A stretch of DNA of 64,000 bases from Dickeya aquatica (GTDB lineage Bacteria > Pseudomonadota > Gammaproteobacteria > Enterobacterales > Enterobacteriaceae): the NCBI RefSeq assembly GCF_900095885.1, contig NZ_LT615367.1, forward strand, positions 3,720,001 through 3,784,000, in the 5' to 3' direction. Positions 49,489 to 58,576 of this stretch are shown here, piece by piece. The first letter of the stretch is position 1, and each line of letters begins with the position of its first letter. The translations under genes were made by a program, and so were the position numbers. The notes under the pieces were generated by a model. It was not told where the DNA came from and ran no database searches. It saw only the letters and a list, made by a program, of their open reading frames with translations.

Positions 49489-50402
49489 TGAGTCACATTG
49501 ATAACGCACTCGCACCGCTGTATGCCGGAGTAGACGGCGGTGGCACCGGCTGCCGGGCGCGCCTTTATCGCGCCGATGGCACGCCGCTCGGTCAGGGCGC
49601 TGGCGGTCGCGCCAATCTGCTGCTTGGCGTCACATCTGTCCGCCAGTCGGTGGATGACGCGCTGCATCAGGCACTGCTGCACAGTGGCCTGAGTGTGAAA
49701 GATGCCGCGCGCCTGCACGTCGGGCTGGCGCTGGCGGGTGCCGAGCATCGCAGCGCCTATCAGGCTTTCCTGGCGCTGCCGCACGGCTATGCCTCACAAG
49801 TGCTGAATACTGATGCACTGGGCGCTTGTCTGGCGGTGAACCGGGGTGACGAGGCCGGGGTAGTGATTGCCGGCACCGGCTCGTGCGCACTGGTCTGGCA
49901 ACAGCGCACCATCACGGCTTATGGCGGTCACGAATTTCCCATCTCCGATCAGGGCAGTGGAGCGCGCCTCGGCCTTGCGGCATTGCAATACTTGTGGGGA
50001 GTCAGACAGGGCTGGGCGGCACCGTCTGCGCTCAGTCAACAACACGCCCTCCCCTTTGACAATCAACAGGATGCAGAACAGTGGCTCCAACAGGCCCAGC
50101 CGGGAGATTATGCCCGCTTCGCCCCTGCAGTGTTTGACTGCGCCCGTCAGGGTGATGCGCAGGCCACCGCGCTGCTGCACCACACCGCCCGCGAAATTGA
50201 AGCGCTGCTGGCGGCGGTGTCGCGCCATGCGCTGCCCCGCCTGTCGCTGATGGGCAGTATCGGCCTGCACATTCAACCCTGGCTATCGCCAGCGTGGCAA
50301 CAGCGTTTATCGCCCCCCGGCGGTGACGCGCTGGACGGCGCACGGCTTATCGCCTTGCATGGCTACGCGCTCTACCCTGAGTCAGATTCAGCGGCCCGCT
50401 GA
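49488..50402 (+). CDS. BadF/BadG-family sugar kinase (GlcNAc/glucosamine kinase-like)
   Basis: A 304-aa ASKHA-fold kinase: N-terminal phosphate loop AGVDGGGTGCRARLY, GRANLLLG, adenosine-motif-like GVVIAGTGSCALV, and GGHEFPISDQGSGARLGL. The family phosphorylates GlcNAc, glucosamine or related amino sugars. It suggests that a hexosamine is among the products of the imported oligosaccharide. The ATG at 49488 is preferred over 49482 because it gives a normal spacing to AGGGAAG. Confidence 0.88.
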   Translation: MSHIDNALAPLYAGVDGGGTGCRARLYRADGTPLGQGAGGRANLLLGVTSVRQSVDDALHQALLHSGLSVKDAARLHVGLALAGAEHRSAYQAFLALPHGYASQVLNTDALGACLAVNRGDEAGVVIAGTGSCALVWQQRTITAYGGHEFPISDQGSGARLGLAALQYLWGVRQGWAAPSALSQQHALPFDNQQDAEQWLQQAQPGDYARFAPAVFDCARQGDAQATALLHHTAREIEALLAAVSRHALPRLSLMGSIGLHIQPWLSPAWQQRLSPPGGDALDGARLIALHGYALYPESDSAAR

Positions 50403-50473
50403 CACCGCTCCCCGCCAAAACACATGTTATCCAGACACACTTTTTTACTTCTGATCCTCCCGCTGATGATTGT

Positions 50474-50487
50474 TATGTTATAACATA
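50474..50487. promoter_or_regulatory. Zur-like palindromic operator
   Basis: TATGTTATAACATA is a perfect 14-bp palindrome 23 nt upstream of the first gene of the metal transporter operon. It fits Zur (zinc uptake regulator) boxes as I recall them, particularly the shorter alphaproteobacterial form. Fur-family binding is likely; zinc specificity is inference. Confidence 0.6.
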
Positions 50488-50509
50488 TGACAATTAATCG
50501 GAGGATACT

Positions 50510-50614
50510 GTGGCCAGTCTTTACGCATTTTCTGCCGTTGCCCGTCTGGGGCTGGTCGGCATGTTGCTGTTATTACTGTGGGGACTCATTGGCTGGGCGG
50601 TGGCACTGGCATGA
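50510..50614 (+). CDS. 34-residue single-pass membrane peptide leading the metal ABC operon
   Basis: GTG start at 50510, five bases after an excellent GGAGG (50500-50504). The peptide is 34 residues with a hydrophobic stretch (RLGLVGMLLLLLWGLIGWAV) spanning one membrane helix, ending in TGA that overlaps the ATPase start (ATGA). Start signal, membrane character and coupling support a real small gene. It may stabilise or tune the transporter, or act as a leader for translational coupling. No family known to me. Confidence 0.7.
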   Translation: MASLYAFSAVARLGLVGMLLLLLWGLIGWAVALA

Positions 50615-51339
50615 TTGCACTGCATTCACTGACGTTCGGTTATCCCGGCCAGCCGCTGGGTACGCTTGATGGCTGCTTTGACAGCGGTTCGCTGACGGCG
50701 ATTGTCGGTGCCAACGGCTCAGGCAAATCCACCCTGCTGAAAACACTGGCGGGGCTGCTGCCTGCACTGGCAGGCCATTTCTGTATGGCTCCGGGTGAGC
50801 GCCGCCCGCTCGGTTATCTGCCGCAACTCAGCGAGTTCGACCGCCAGTTTCCACTCAGTGTCAGCGATCTGGTGCTGATGGGGTGTGTACCGCACTGTGG
50901 CCTGTTCGGCCGCATTAGTGGCCAGTGGCGCAAACACGCGCAGGAAGCCCTTGATACCGTCGGCATGGCTGATGCCGCGCACGCACCTATCGGCACACTC
51001 TCGGGCGGCCAACTGCAACGGGTGCTGTTTGCCAGACTGCTGGTGATGCAATCGCCGGTGATTCTGCTCGATGAACCCTTTACCGGCATTGATGAACACA
51101 CCACGCAGTTGCTGCTGGCGACCATCCGACACTTGCATCAACAAGGTCGCACCATTTTGGCGGTGCTGCACGACCTTGAGCAGGTACGGGCACACTTTCC
51201 CCAGGTGTTAATGCTGCACCCGGCAGGCCACCGCTGGGGCGATTGCCGGTCGATTTTGGCTGAAAGCCATACTGCGGATGCCACAGGCGCACACCACCCG
51301 ATACGAGCCAAACAGCCAGTGCTAAGGCAGGTGACATGA
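50611..51339 (+). CDS. Metal (Zn/Mn) ABC transporter ATPase
   Basis: A 242-aa ATPase with Walker A GANGSGKST, Q-loop in LPQLSEFDRQFP, signature LSGGQLQRVLFARLL, Walker B VILLDEPFTGID and the H-loop in VLHDLEQ. The LPQ...FPLSVSDLV segment is typical of the ZnuC/SitB subfamily. Starts at 50611, overlapping the small peptide stop; its own stop overlaps the permease start (ATGA). Confidence 0.92.
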   Translation: MIALHSLTFGYPGQPLGTLDGCFDSGSLTAIVGANGSGKSTLLKTLAGLLPALAGHFCMAPGERRPLGYLPQLSEFDRQFPLSVSDLVLMGCVPHCGLFGRISGQWRKHAQEALDTVGMADAAHAPIGTLSGGQLQRVLFARLLVMQSPVILLDEPFTGIDEHTTQLLLATIRHLHQQGRTILAVLHDLEQVRAHFPQVLMLHPAGHRWGDCRSILAESHTADATGAHHPIRAKQPVLRQVT

Positions 51340-52193
51340 TGCTGTTTGACCTGCTGACCACACCGTTTAGCGACTTTGGCTTCATGCGCCGCGCACTGGT
51401 CGGTTGCCTGGCGTTAACGCTCAGTGCCGCGCCGCTCGGCTGCTTTTTGCTGTTACGCCGCATGAGCCTGATTGGCGATGCGCTCTCTCATGCAGTGTTG
51501 CCCGGTGTCGCTATCGGCTACCTGATTTCAGGCATGTCGCTACTTGCAATGGGCATCGGCGGTTTTATTGCCGGGCTGTCGGTCGCCATGCTTTCAGGTG
51601 TGGTGAGCCGCCATACCGAGCTGAAAGAAGATGCCAGTTTTGCCGGGTTTTACCTCGGCTCACTGGCACTCGGCGTCACGCTGGTGTCGCTGCGCGGCTC
51701 AAGCGTTGACCTGCTGCATGTGCTGTTTGGTTCAATACTGGCGATTGATGCCGAGGCCCTTATCACCATCGGCGTTATCAGTTCCGCCTCGGTGCTGATA
51801 CTGGCGGTTATCTACCGCGCACTGGTGATTGAATCGTTTGATGTCACCTTTATGCGCATGCTGTCACACCGCGCGCGCGCGCTTATCCACGGAGTCTTTC
51901 TGTCACTGGTGGTGCTGAATCTGGTGGCCGGTTTTCAGCTTCTTGGCACGCTGATGGCCGTCGGCATGATGATGCTGCCGGCTGCCTGTGCCCGCTTCTG
52001 GAGTTGCCGTCTGCCGGTGATGCTGGCAATCGCCGTTGCTATCGGTGCCACCGCCAGCCTGGTCGGGCTTATCTGGTCTTACTATGCCGATTTGCCTGCC
52101 GGCCCGGCGGTGATCCTCACCACCACGCTGTTGTTCTGTTTTTCGGTTCTGTTTGGTCCTAATGGCGGCATGTTGCGCACCGGCCGCTCATAA
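51336..52193 (+). CDS. Metal (Zn/Mn) ABC transporter permease (ABC-3 family)
   Basis: A 285-aa permease of the ZnuB/SitC type. FGFMRRALVGCLALTLSAAPLGCFLLLRRMSLIGDALSHAVLPGVAIGY is the hallmark first helix and loop. A DLLHVLFGSILAID segment and eight or so helices follow. Forms the homodimeric metal channel with the neighbouring ATPase. Confidence 0.93.
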   Translation: MMLFDLLTTPFSDFGFMRRALVGCLALTLSAAPLGCFLLLRRMSLIGDALSHAVLPGVAIGYLISGMSLLAMGIGGFIAGLSVAMLSGVVSRHTELKEDASFAGFYLGSLALGVTLVSLRGSSVDLLHVLFGSILAIDAEALITIGVISSASVLILAVIYRALVIESFDVTFMRMLSHRARALIHGVFLSLVVLNLVAGFQLLGTLMAVGMMMLPAACARFWSCRLPVMLAIAVAIGATASLVGLIWSYYADLPAGPAVILTTTLLFCFSVLFGPNGGMLRTGRS

Positions 52194-52216
52194 CAACGTA
52201 TTGAGAGGGAAGAGAA

Positions 52217-53095
52217 ATGAAACGTTCTGTATTGACTGTCCTGCTGGCCGGCCTGCTGTTAAGCCCGCTGGCCATGGCAAAAGAGCTGAATGTGGTCGCC
52301 AGTTTTTCTGTGCTGGGGGATATGGTCAGCCAGATTGGTGGTCAGCACGTCAAGGTGACGATGCTGGTGAAACCCAACGGTGACCCGCATGAATTTGAAC
52401 CGTCGCCCAAAGACAGCAAAACCCTGTCGCAGGCCGATGTGGTGTTCGTTAACGGATTAGGGCTGGAAGGCTGGCTGGATCGCCTGATTAAAGCCTCCGG
52501 TTACAAAGGCGAGGTGGTCACGGCAAGCCACGACATTAAGACGCTGAAGATGGAAGAAGACGGCAAAACCGTCACTGACCCGCATGCCTGGAACAGCATG
52601 AAAAACGGTATCGTCTACGCCCGCAATATCGCAGCGGCGCTGGCCAAGGCAGACCCGCAACACGCCCAGGACTATCGCCAGCAGGGCGAGCGCTACATCC
52701 AGCAGTTACAACAGTTGGATGATTACGCCACCCAGACCTTCACTGCCATCCCGAAGGAAAAACGCAAAGTGCTGACCAGCCACGATGCTTTCGGGTACTT
52801 TGCCGCCGCTTACGGCGTGCATTTCCTCTCGCCGGTGGGCTACTCCACCGAATCACAGGCCAGCAGCAAAACCGTAGCCAAGCTCATCACCCAGATAAAA
52901 CAGGAGCAGGTTAAGCTCTATTTCATCGAAAACCAGACTGACCCTCGGCTGGTCAAACAGATAGCCGATGCCAGCGGCGCGCAGCCCGGCGGTGAACTGT
53001 ACCCGGAAGCGCTGACCGATGCCAGTGGCCCGGCCGCCACCTATACCGCCGCCTTTAAGCACAATGTGGACACCCTTGCCGCCGGGATGAAATAA
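52217..53095 (+). CDS. Metal-binding periplasmic protein (cluster A-I, Mn/Zn/Fe)
   Basis: A 292-aa SBP with a signal peptide (1-21, ending AMA). Putative metal ligands are His in NGDPHEFEPSPKD, His in TDPHAWNS, Glu in YSTESQASS and Asp in EALTDASGP. The H-H-E-D set is more like Mn/Fe binders (SitA, YfeA, PsaA) than ZnuA, which uses three His and a His-rich loop; no such loop is present. The Zur-like box upstream argues for zinc, so specificity is ambiguous. Last gene of the operon. Confidence 0.9.
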   Translation: MKRSVLTVLLAGLLLSPLAMAKELNVVASFSVLGDMVSQIGGQHVKVTMLVKPNGDPHEFEPSPKDSKTLSQADVVFVNGLGLEGWLDRLIKASGYKGEVVTASHDIKTLKMEEDGKTVTDPHAWNSMKNGIVYARNIAAALAKADPQHAQDYRQQGERYIQQLQQLDDYATQTFTAIPKEKRKVLTSHDAFGYFAAAYGVHFLSPVGYSTESQASSKTVAKLITQIKQEQVKLYFIENQTDPRLVKQIADASGAQPGGELYPEALTDASGPAATYTAAFKHNVDTLAAGMK

Positions 53096-53105
53096 CTCTC
53101 CTGAA

Positions 53106-53140
53106 CCCGCTTGCCCGTTCACACCGGCAAGCGGGCCTCT
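53106..53140. terminator. Bidirectional terminator
   Basis: CCCGCTTGCC (53106-53115) and GGCAAGCGGG (53126-53135) form a 10-bp stem followed by CCTCTTTATT. It lies between the convergent metal transporter operon and the VOC gene. Confidence 0.75.
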
Positions 53141-53641
53141 TTATTCGCCAAACCGCGTCAGTTCGCGCGCAAAATCCAGCGGCCGGACACCGCTTGCCGC
53201 ACGGTCATCCTGAGTGAGTTGATCGGACGGGATAAACCAGGTGATTTCAAACAGCAGGCCGTCCGGGTCATGACCATAGACACTTTTGTGCACACCGTGA
53301 TCTTCCTCCAGCCCTAACCGGCCCTCTTGTTCCAGCCGGTCACGAATGCGTTTTAGCTCATGGAGCGAGTCCACTTCCCAGGCCAGATGGTAAAGCCCGG
53401 CAGGCGGCTCATGCTCGCCCGGTTGCTCGCCGCGCGCACGAAATACCCCCGCCCGCTGCTGCCCCTGATTTTTGGCAAACAGCGCCAGGTCATGATCGTT
53501 TTGTGACTCGGCAGCCTGGGTGAACACCGCCTGACGGCCGTGTGATTTGGGGCGAAAACCAAGAATATCGCGGTAAAATTCGGTGCTTTTTTCCACATCC
53601 GATACATACAACACAGCATGATTCAAACGGGTAATTCCCAT
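53141..53641 (-). CDS. VOC family protein (glyoxalase/extradiol dioxygenase-like)
   Basis: A 166-aa vicinal-oxygen-chelate protein with two beta-alpha-beta modules. The metal-binding pattern is visible as His in TRLNHAVLYV, His in GLYHLAWEV and Glu in LLFEITWF. The second half (HKSVYGHDPDGLLFEI) is typical of catechol-2,3-dioxygenase-like members. Substrate unknown. The start at 53641 is chosen because AAGGAG lies 6 nt upstream; the alternative ATG at 53647 would overlap that site. Confidence 0.88.
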   Translation of the reverse strand: MGITRLNHAVLYVSDVEKSTEFYRDILGFRPKSHGRQAVFTQAAESQNDHDLALFAKNQGQQRAGVFRARGEQPGEHEPPAGLYHLAWEVDSLHELKRIRDRLEQEGRLGLEEDHGVHKSVYGHDPDGLLFEITWFIPSDQLTQDDRAASGVRPLDFARELTRFGE

Positions 53642-53826
53642 GCTCATCTCCTTGTGGCTTGATGGGGTAAAACACCATCCTGACACAGGCGCGTTGCACG
53701 ACATATACGGATTTCAGGCAGCTAACCTCGCCAGATGCATAAGCTGGCAGGCAGGACAAACCCGCAGGGGAAACAGGCAGTAAAAAGAAGAAAAAAAGAA
53801 GACGATTCTGGCAAAAAGGCCGCCGG

Positions 53827-54645
53827 TCAGCGGCCTGCGACCGTCACAAGCTGTAGCTCCAGCGGTTGTGCGCGCAACTGGCGCTCCACTTCCGCGGGCA
53901 AGCTGCTGTCGGTGATGATATCGGTCAGTTCAGATAACGGCGAGACGCAAAACAGCGAGTAGGCACCGTATTTACTGCTGTCAGCCAGCAACACGCGGCG
54001 ACTGGCATTGGCCCCGAGATCTTGTTTGATCCCGGCTTTTTCTTCGGTAGGCGTGGTAATGCCCTTCTCCAGGCTCCACGAGTTACAGCTGATAAAGGCA
54101 ATATCGGGGTAGACGCTGCGTAACAGGCGGCGGCCATGCTCACCGATGCAAGACTGGCTGCTGTCATCAATGCGCCCGCCGATAATCGTCACCTCAATTT
54201 GCTTGAATTCGCATAAAAACAGCGCGATTTGCAAATCGGCGGTGATCACGCGCAGCGGCAGGTGCGTCAGGTTACGTGCCAGCTCCAGCATGGTGGTGCC
54301 GGCATCCAGCACCACCGCATTACCCGCTTTGACCAGCGTTGCCGCCTGCCGGGCAATCGCCTGCTTCTCCGCGAGACTACGCTGCAATTTTTCATTGGTA
54401 GTGGGCTGGGAAGGAATAAAACGGTTGAGCGTGACCCCGCCGTGACTGCGGCTGATAACACCCTGCTCGTCGAGTTTTATCAAATCGCGGCGGATAGTCG
54501 CAGGTGAAGCATCAATGACCGTAACCAGCTCATCCACCGTCACCAGATTGTGACTTTTCAGATAATCCAGAATTTGATCAAGCCGGCTTTGCCCTCTCAC
54601 TCGCTCTCCGGTTACACGCAATGTATCAGTCAATCTATGCCCCAC
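53827..54645 (-). CDS. DeoR-family transcriptional regulator of the sugar-acid locus
   Basis: A 272-aa DeoR/GlpR-type regulator: N-terminal winged helix ([21 protein letters not shown]...[17 protein letters not shown]) and a C-terminal sugar-phosphate sensor domain ([24 protein letters not shown]). This sensor fold often binds phosphorylated sugars. It follows pdxA2 on the same strand, as in other D-threonate-type clusters. The start is uncertain: GTG at 54645 or TTG at 54633. The effector may be a phosphorylated C4 acid or DHAP. Confidence 0.88.
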   Translation of the reverse strand: MGHRLTDTLRVTGERVRGQSRLDQILDYLKSHNLVTVDELVTVIDASPATIRRDLIKLDEQGVISRSHGGVTLNRFIPSQPTTNEKLQRSLAEKQAIARQAATLVKAGNAVVLDAGTTMLELARNLTHLPLRVITADLQIALFLCEFKQIEVTIIGGRIDDSSQSCIGEHGRRLLRSVYPDIAFISCNSWSLEKGITTPTEEKAGIKQDLGANASRRVLLADSSKYGAYSLFCVSPLSELTDIITDSSLPAEVERQLRAQPLELQLVTVAGR

Positions 54646-54708
54646 ACCCTATTCAACAGCGTTGCTGCTTTATCACGGTATTACTGCCTGATTACCACCT
54701 GCACCAAT

Positions 54709-54743
54709 CGCTGATGGCACAATATCGTATTATGCCATCAGCG
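54709..54743. promoter_or_regulatory. 35-bp near-perfect palindrome upstream of the deoR-type gene
   Basis: CGCTGATGGCA (54709-54719) and TGCCATCAGCG (54733-54743) are exact inverted arms. The 13-nt centre is itself almost palindromic (AATA..TATT). It lies 64-98 nt upstream of the regulator start and downstream of pdxA2. It may be an operator for autoregulation or an RNA hairpin at the end of the pdxA2 transcript, although no U-tract follows on the minus strand. Confidence 0.5.
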
Positions 54744-54868
54744 CGTCAGGCCTGCTCCTTTTCCCTTCACAAAAAGACAATCAGGCAAAAAGCAGGCCCG
54801 CTCACTCACCGAACACGTCCTCTGGCGTGCAAACGCGCAGGGCTATCAGGCCAACGTTATCAAACCAA

Positions 54869-55849
54869 TCAGGCCAATTGCATCGCCAGTTTAATCGAAA
54901 CGGCCATGCTCTCAGGCTTCGCTTTCCCTGTCCAGGCGATATCAAATGCGGTGCCGTGATCGGCCGAGGTGCGAATAAACGGCAGCCCGGCGGTGATATT
55001 CACGCCATCATAAAAGCCCAGCAGTTTGAGCGGAATATGCCCTTGATCGTGATACATCGCCACCACCATGTCATATTGCCCTTCATAGGCCTGTAGGTAG
55101 ACCGTATCCGGCGGGCACGGGCCGTAAGCGTCAATGCCTTTGGCTTTCATCGCCTCGACAGACGGGCCGACAATGTTAATCTCTTCATCACCAAACAGAC
55201 CGTTCTCACCGGCATGCGGGTTGACCCCGGCCACGGCGATACGCGGTGCCTGATAGCCCACACGCTTAAGGAAGGTATCGGCCATCGCAATCACGGTTTC
55301 CACACGGTCGCGGTTGAGCGTATCCAGAAATTTGCGCAAGGCAATATGGGTGGTGACATGAATCACTTTCAGCTTATCGGTATAGAGCACCATGGCGTAG
55401 TCGCGGCTGTTGGTCAGCTTGGCCAGCAGCTCGGTATGCCCCGGATAGAGATGCCCGGCTGAGTGCAACGCTTCTTTGTTAAGTGGTGCGGTAGCGATAG
55501 CATGCACTTCGCCGGCCATCGCCAGCGCGGTTGCACGTTTGATACAACGGTAGGCCAAATCACCGGCCTGCGCCTGCACCACACCTTGCCTGAGGCTCTC
55601 AGGCTCGGCCAGCGGCTCATTGATAACATTGACAACGCCGGGAGCGAAACGGGCGTCGGCAGGACGCGCGATTTCATTGAGCTCCACCTGCGGCACAATC
55701 CCCAGTGCCAGAATACGGCGCAGCGTTTGTATACACCCCACCACCACCACCGGTGCACCAGACAATTCGCCTTCAGCCAGCGACTTAATGATGATTTCCG
55801 GGCCAATACCTGCCGGGTCGCCCATCGTTACCGCAATTATTTTACTCAC
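54869..55849 (-). CDS. pdxA2: PdxA2-type 4-phospho-D-threonate dehydrogenase
   Basis: A 326-aa PdxA-family NAD-dependent dehydrogenase ([17 protein letters not shown] at the start; GHTELLAK and [15 protein letters not shown] with metal-binding His). The paralogue PdxA2 oxidises and decarboxylates 4-phospho-D-threonate to dihydroxyacetone phosphate. Assignment to PdxA2 rather than the vitamin-B6 enzyme PdxA rests on the neighbouring DUF1537 kinase. The GTG start at 55849 behind GGAGAG overlaps the kinase stop by 8 nt. Confidence 0.92.
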   Translation of the reverse strand: MSKIIAVTMGDPAGIGPEIIIKSLAEGELSGAPVVVVGCIQTLRRILALGIVPQVELNEIARPADARFAPGVVNVINEPLAEPESLRQGVVQAQAGDLAYRCIKRATALAMAGEVHAIATAPLNKEALHSAGHLYPGHTELLAKLTNSRDYAMVLYTDKLKVIHVTTHIALRKFLDTLNRDRVETVIAMADTFLKRVGYQAPRIAVAGVNPHAGENGLFGDEEINIVGPSVEAMKAKGIDAYGPCPPDTVYLQAYEGQYDMVVAMYHDQGHIPLKLLGFYDGVNITAGLPFIRTSADHGTAFDIAWTGKAKPESMAVSIKLAMQLA

Positions 55850-57125
55850 ACGCACTCTCCTCAATAAAACGCAAAACATGTAGCAGGGTGGCGTCATCGC
55901 CAAACCCGCCCGCTTTCGTCATCACAGGGATATCTCCCACCAGGCTGTCTTGCAGGTGCCCCCAGGGAACACAACCGGCAATCTGCCCCAGAATGCGAAA
56001 TCCACTGGCTTGCAGCGTACTGGCCGCCGCTATCGCAATATCCCCACCCGATAAATAGAGCCCACCTGGTCGTTGCTGCTGCACTGTCTGTCGTGTCAGC
56101 TCACCGAGCCGCTGACTGATGGTTTCCCCCAATTGCTGTCGGCTCATGGCGTAGCGCTGGCACAAGCGCGCTATCTCAAAACGCTGATTGTCGTCATGGC
56201 AGGTACGCACAATGCAGTGCTGACCGCGAGCCAGTAACGCCGCTGCCTGCGCTGCGGTCTGAGCCAGCGCCCCGTCACCGGCCAGTAAAGCGTCGATATC
56301 CACCGCCAGCACGGTGACATCAGCCCGCTGGCTGGCTGCATGAATCTGTAACTGAGCGATTTCGCTCATTGAGCCGACCACCGCCAGCAACGCACGGCAG
56401 GGAGCCGACAATGTCAGGTGCCGCGCCAGGGCATCACTCAACCCGGCGGAACCAACCAGCAACGGCTTTTCTGCCAGTTGGGCCGCCGCGCTGACAATCC
56501 GGTCAAGGTCTTCGGGGTGTTCTGCATCCAGAATCACCAACCGGGTTCCCTGTGTCGCCAACTGTTGCAGCGTTGCACTCAAGTCACCGTGACGGATCTG
56601 CGCCAGCGACAGGCTTGCCTGTGGCAATACCGTTTGCGCCGCCAGACAGACGCTCACCGAGGCCGAGCGCACTGGTGTTTTCGGGTCGCTGGCGAACTCG
56701 CTGTCCGTCACTAACGTGCCATTCACCCATACCTGGCCGTCGCGGGTGATGCGGCCAAGCGCGGGTGCCGCAGGTGCAATCAGCGCCAGCGACAAATCAG
56801 CCGCATTCAGTGCGGCTTCAATTTCTGCCCCCAGGTTGCCGCGTAAGGTGGAATCAACTTTTTTTACTATCCAGCCCTCTGCGCCCTGCAGCCGAAAAGC
56901 CGCCACCGCCTGAGCCGTGCGTTCTGCGGCAATCGGCGCAGGCAGCGCACGGCTGTCGGTATTGACGACCCACGCGTCACACGGTGGTGCGCTACGCCAT
57001 TGCACTGCATCAAACAGCACACTGACACGCGCCCCTTTAAGTGCCAGCCCGACACCGGCGTCATTGGCACCGGTAAAATCATCTGCCACCACGAAGACCT
57101 GGGTGAGTTCACGCCGCTCAGGCAT
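55842..57125 (-). CDS. dtnK: Four-carbon acid sugar kinase (DUF1537, D-threonate kinase type)
   Basis: A 427-aa DUF1537 kinase. The N-terminal sugar-acid-binding domain has [24 protein letters not shown] and [15 protein letters not shown]. The C-terminal nucleotide-binding domain has [10 protein letters not shown] and GCVPWG. Members phosphorylate C4 acids such as D-threonate, L-threonate or D-erythronate at O4. Overlapping translation with a PdxA-type dehydrogenase, instead of an aldolase and isomerase, is the signature of the D-threonate branch. Confidence 0.9.
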   Translation of the reverse strand: MPERRELTQVFVVADDFTGANDAGVGLALKGARVSVLFDAVQWRSAPPCDAWVVNTDSRALPAPIAAERTAQAVAAFRLQGAEGWIVKKVDSTLRGNLGAEIEAALNAADLSLALIAPAAPALGRITRDGQVWVNGTLVTDSEFASDPKTPVRSASVSVCLAAQTVLPQASLSLAQIRHGDLSATLQQLATQGTRLVILDAEHPEDLDRIVSAAAQLAEKPLLVGSAGLSDALARHLTLSAPCRALLAVVGSMSEIAQLQIHAASQRADVTVLAVDIDALLAGDGALAQTAAQAAALLARGQHCIVRTCHDDNQRFEIARLCQRYAMSRQQLGETISQRLGELTRQTVQQQRPGGLYLSGGDIAIAAASTLQASGFRILGQIAGCVPWGHLQDSLVGDIPVMTKAGGFGDDATLLHVLRFIEESACE

Positions 57126-57346
57126 ACTCGCTCTCCATCCGTTCGATAACCTTAAATTGATTATATTGAATCACGATTGATTATATGTGAGCAATATCAA
57201 ATTATTCAAAACCAATTTCACCTATAAATTAGCCACACAATGCAGGAAACCGATTTATTTCCATCAAAAATCCAGGTTGTGATTGAAATAAATCACTCAC
57301 ATCCCACTGACATCACAGTGAAAAAGCGACAAGACAAGGTCATCGT
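57126..57346. promoter_or_regulatory. Divergent control region with direct and inverted repeats
   Basis: The gap between the kinase and alcohol dehydrogenase genes has two copies of ATTGATTATAT exactly 20 bp apart (57156-57166 and 57176-57186), on the same helical face. It also has an inverted repeat GTGATT-N6-AATCAC (57279-57296). These are candidate operators for the DeoR-type regulator. No perfect CRP site (TGTGA-N6-TCACA) was found. Confidence 0.55.
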
Positions 57347-58483
57347 ATGAATATCAACAGCACTCTTATCAGCGGTTATCAGGCACTCGGGGATCTCAGC
57401 TACCTGCTGCACGGCAAGCAACAGGTGTTACTGGTCACTGACAAGAACATCATCGGGCTAAGTGGCGTACAGGCACTGATGACACAACTGCAAACCGGCG
57501 TGCCGCAACTGACGGTGATAGATAACGTACCGGCAGAGCCAAGCCAGCATGACGTAGCAGCACTGCTGCAACACCTGCCTGAGGCACGGCCTGATCTGGT
57601 GGTGGGCGTTGGTGGCGGTAGTGTGCTGGATGTGGCCAAACTGCTGTCCGTGCTGTGTGCCGGGGAAGAGGGCATTACGCTTGAGAGCCTGCTGGAAGGC
57701 CGCAAACCCACGCGCCGGGTAACATCGCTGTTGATCCCGACCACCGCGGGCACCGGTTCTGAGGCCACGCCAAATGCGATTCTGGCGATCCCGGAGAAAG
57801 AAACCAAAGTGGGCATTATTACCCCGGTGATGCTGCCTGATTACGTCGCGCTGATACCGGAGCTGACCACCAGTATGCCGGCACACATTGCGGCCTCTAC
57901 CGGCATTGATGCGCTCTGCCATCTGATTGAATGTTTTACCGCTACCATTGCCAACCCGGTAGCCGACAACTATGCGCTGATGGGCATGAAAAAGCTGTTC
58001 GCCAGTATTGAAACCGCCGTCAGTGAGCCGGAAAACCTGGAAGCGCGCCTGAACATGCTGTGGGCGTCCTATTATGGCGGGGCCGCCATCGCTCATGCCG
58101 GTACTCATCTGGTTCATGCCATGTCTTACCCGTTAGGCGGCAAATACCACATTCCACACGGGGTGGCGAACGCCATTTTATTGGCTCCTTGCATGCGCTT
58201 TGTGCAACATGCGGCAGCGGAAAAATTCGCACAAGCCTACGACCTGCTGCCGAATGCCGATGCCACGCTCACCCAGGAACAGAAAGCCGAGGCACTGGTC
58301 GATTACTTCAGTGCCCTGGTGAAGCGGCTGAACCTCCCCTCATCGCTGCAACAGTTAGGCATCAGCCGGGATGACTTGCCCTATCTGGTGGATTCCGCCT
58401 TGCAAGTGCAGCGACTGATGAAAAATGTCCCGACAGCGGTGCTGGCTGACGATGTGCACGCCATCTATTCAACGCTGTTTTAA
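57347..58483 (+). CDS. Iron-containing alcohol dehydrogenase
   Basis: A 378-aa type III (Fe-dependent) dehydrogenase. The NAD-binding motif VVGVGGGSVLDVAK, TTAGTGSEATPNAI, and metal-binding segments with ASTGIDALCHLIECF, THLVHAMSYPLGGKYHIPHG are visible. The family includes 4-hydroxybutyrate dehydrogenase, which reduces a C4 aldehyde acid to a C4 hydroxy acid. By analogy it might reduce an aldehyde acid to D-threonate. First gene of the plus-strand operon, opposite the D-threonate kinase. Confidence 0.92.
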   Translation: MNINSTLISGYQALGDLSYLLHGKQQVLLVTDKNIIGLSGVQALMTQLQTGVPQLTVIDNVPAEPSQHDVAALLQHLPEARPDLVVGVGGGSVLDVAKLLSVLCAGEEGITLESLLEGRKPTRRVTSLLIPTTAGTGSEATPNAILAIPEKETKVGIITPVMLPDYVALIPELTTSMPAHIAASTGIDALCHLIECFTATIANPVADNYALMGMKKLFASIETAVSEPENLEARLNMLWASYYGGAAIAHAGTHLVHAMSYPLGGKYHIPHGVANAILLAPCMRFVQHAAAEKFAQAYDLLPNADATLTQEQKAEALVDYFSALVKRLNLPSSLQQLGISRDDLPYLVDSALQVQRLMKNVPTAVLADDVHAIYSTLF

Positions 58484-58525
58484 TCCTGTAGCACGCCAAC
58501 GTCAGCAGGTTCGCAAACAACGATT

Positions 58526-58567
58526 TTGATACATAACAGTTGATACATAACGGTTGATGAATAACGA
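58526..58567. repeat. Three 14-bp tandem repeats before the aldolase gene
   Basis: TTGATACATAACAG, TTGATACATAACGG and TTGATGAATAACGA follow one another at 58526, 58540 and 58554. The third copy runs into the AACGAGG start signal of the aldolase gene. It may be a slippage product or a regulator array. Confidence 0.7.
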
Positions 58568-58576
58568 GGCATAACA

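Noticed and set aside
54869..55849. Vitamin B6 biosynthetic PdxA
   Set aside because: Overlapping DUF1537 kinase and catabolic context indicate PdxA2; biosynthetic pdxA normally lies with ksgA/rsmA.
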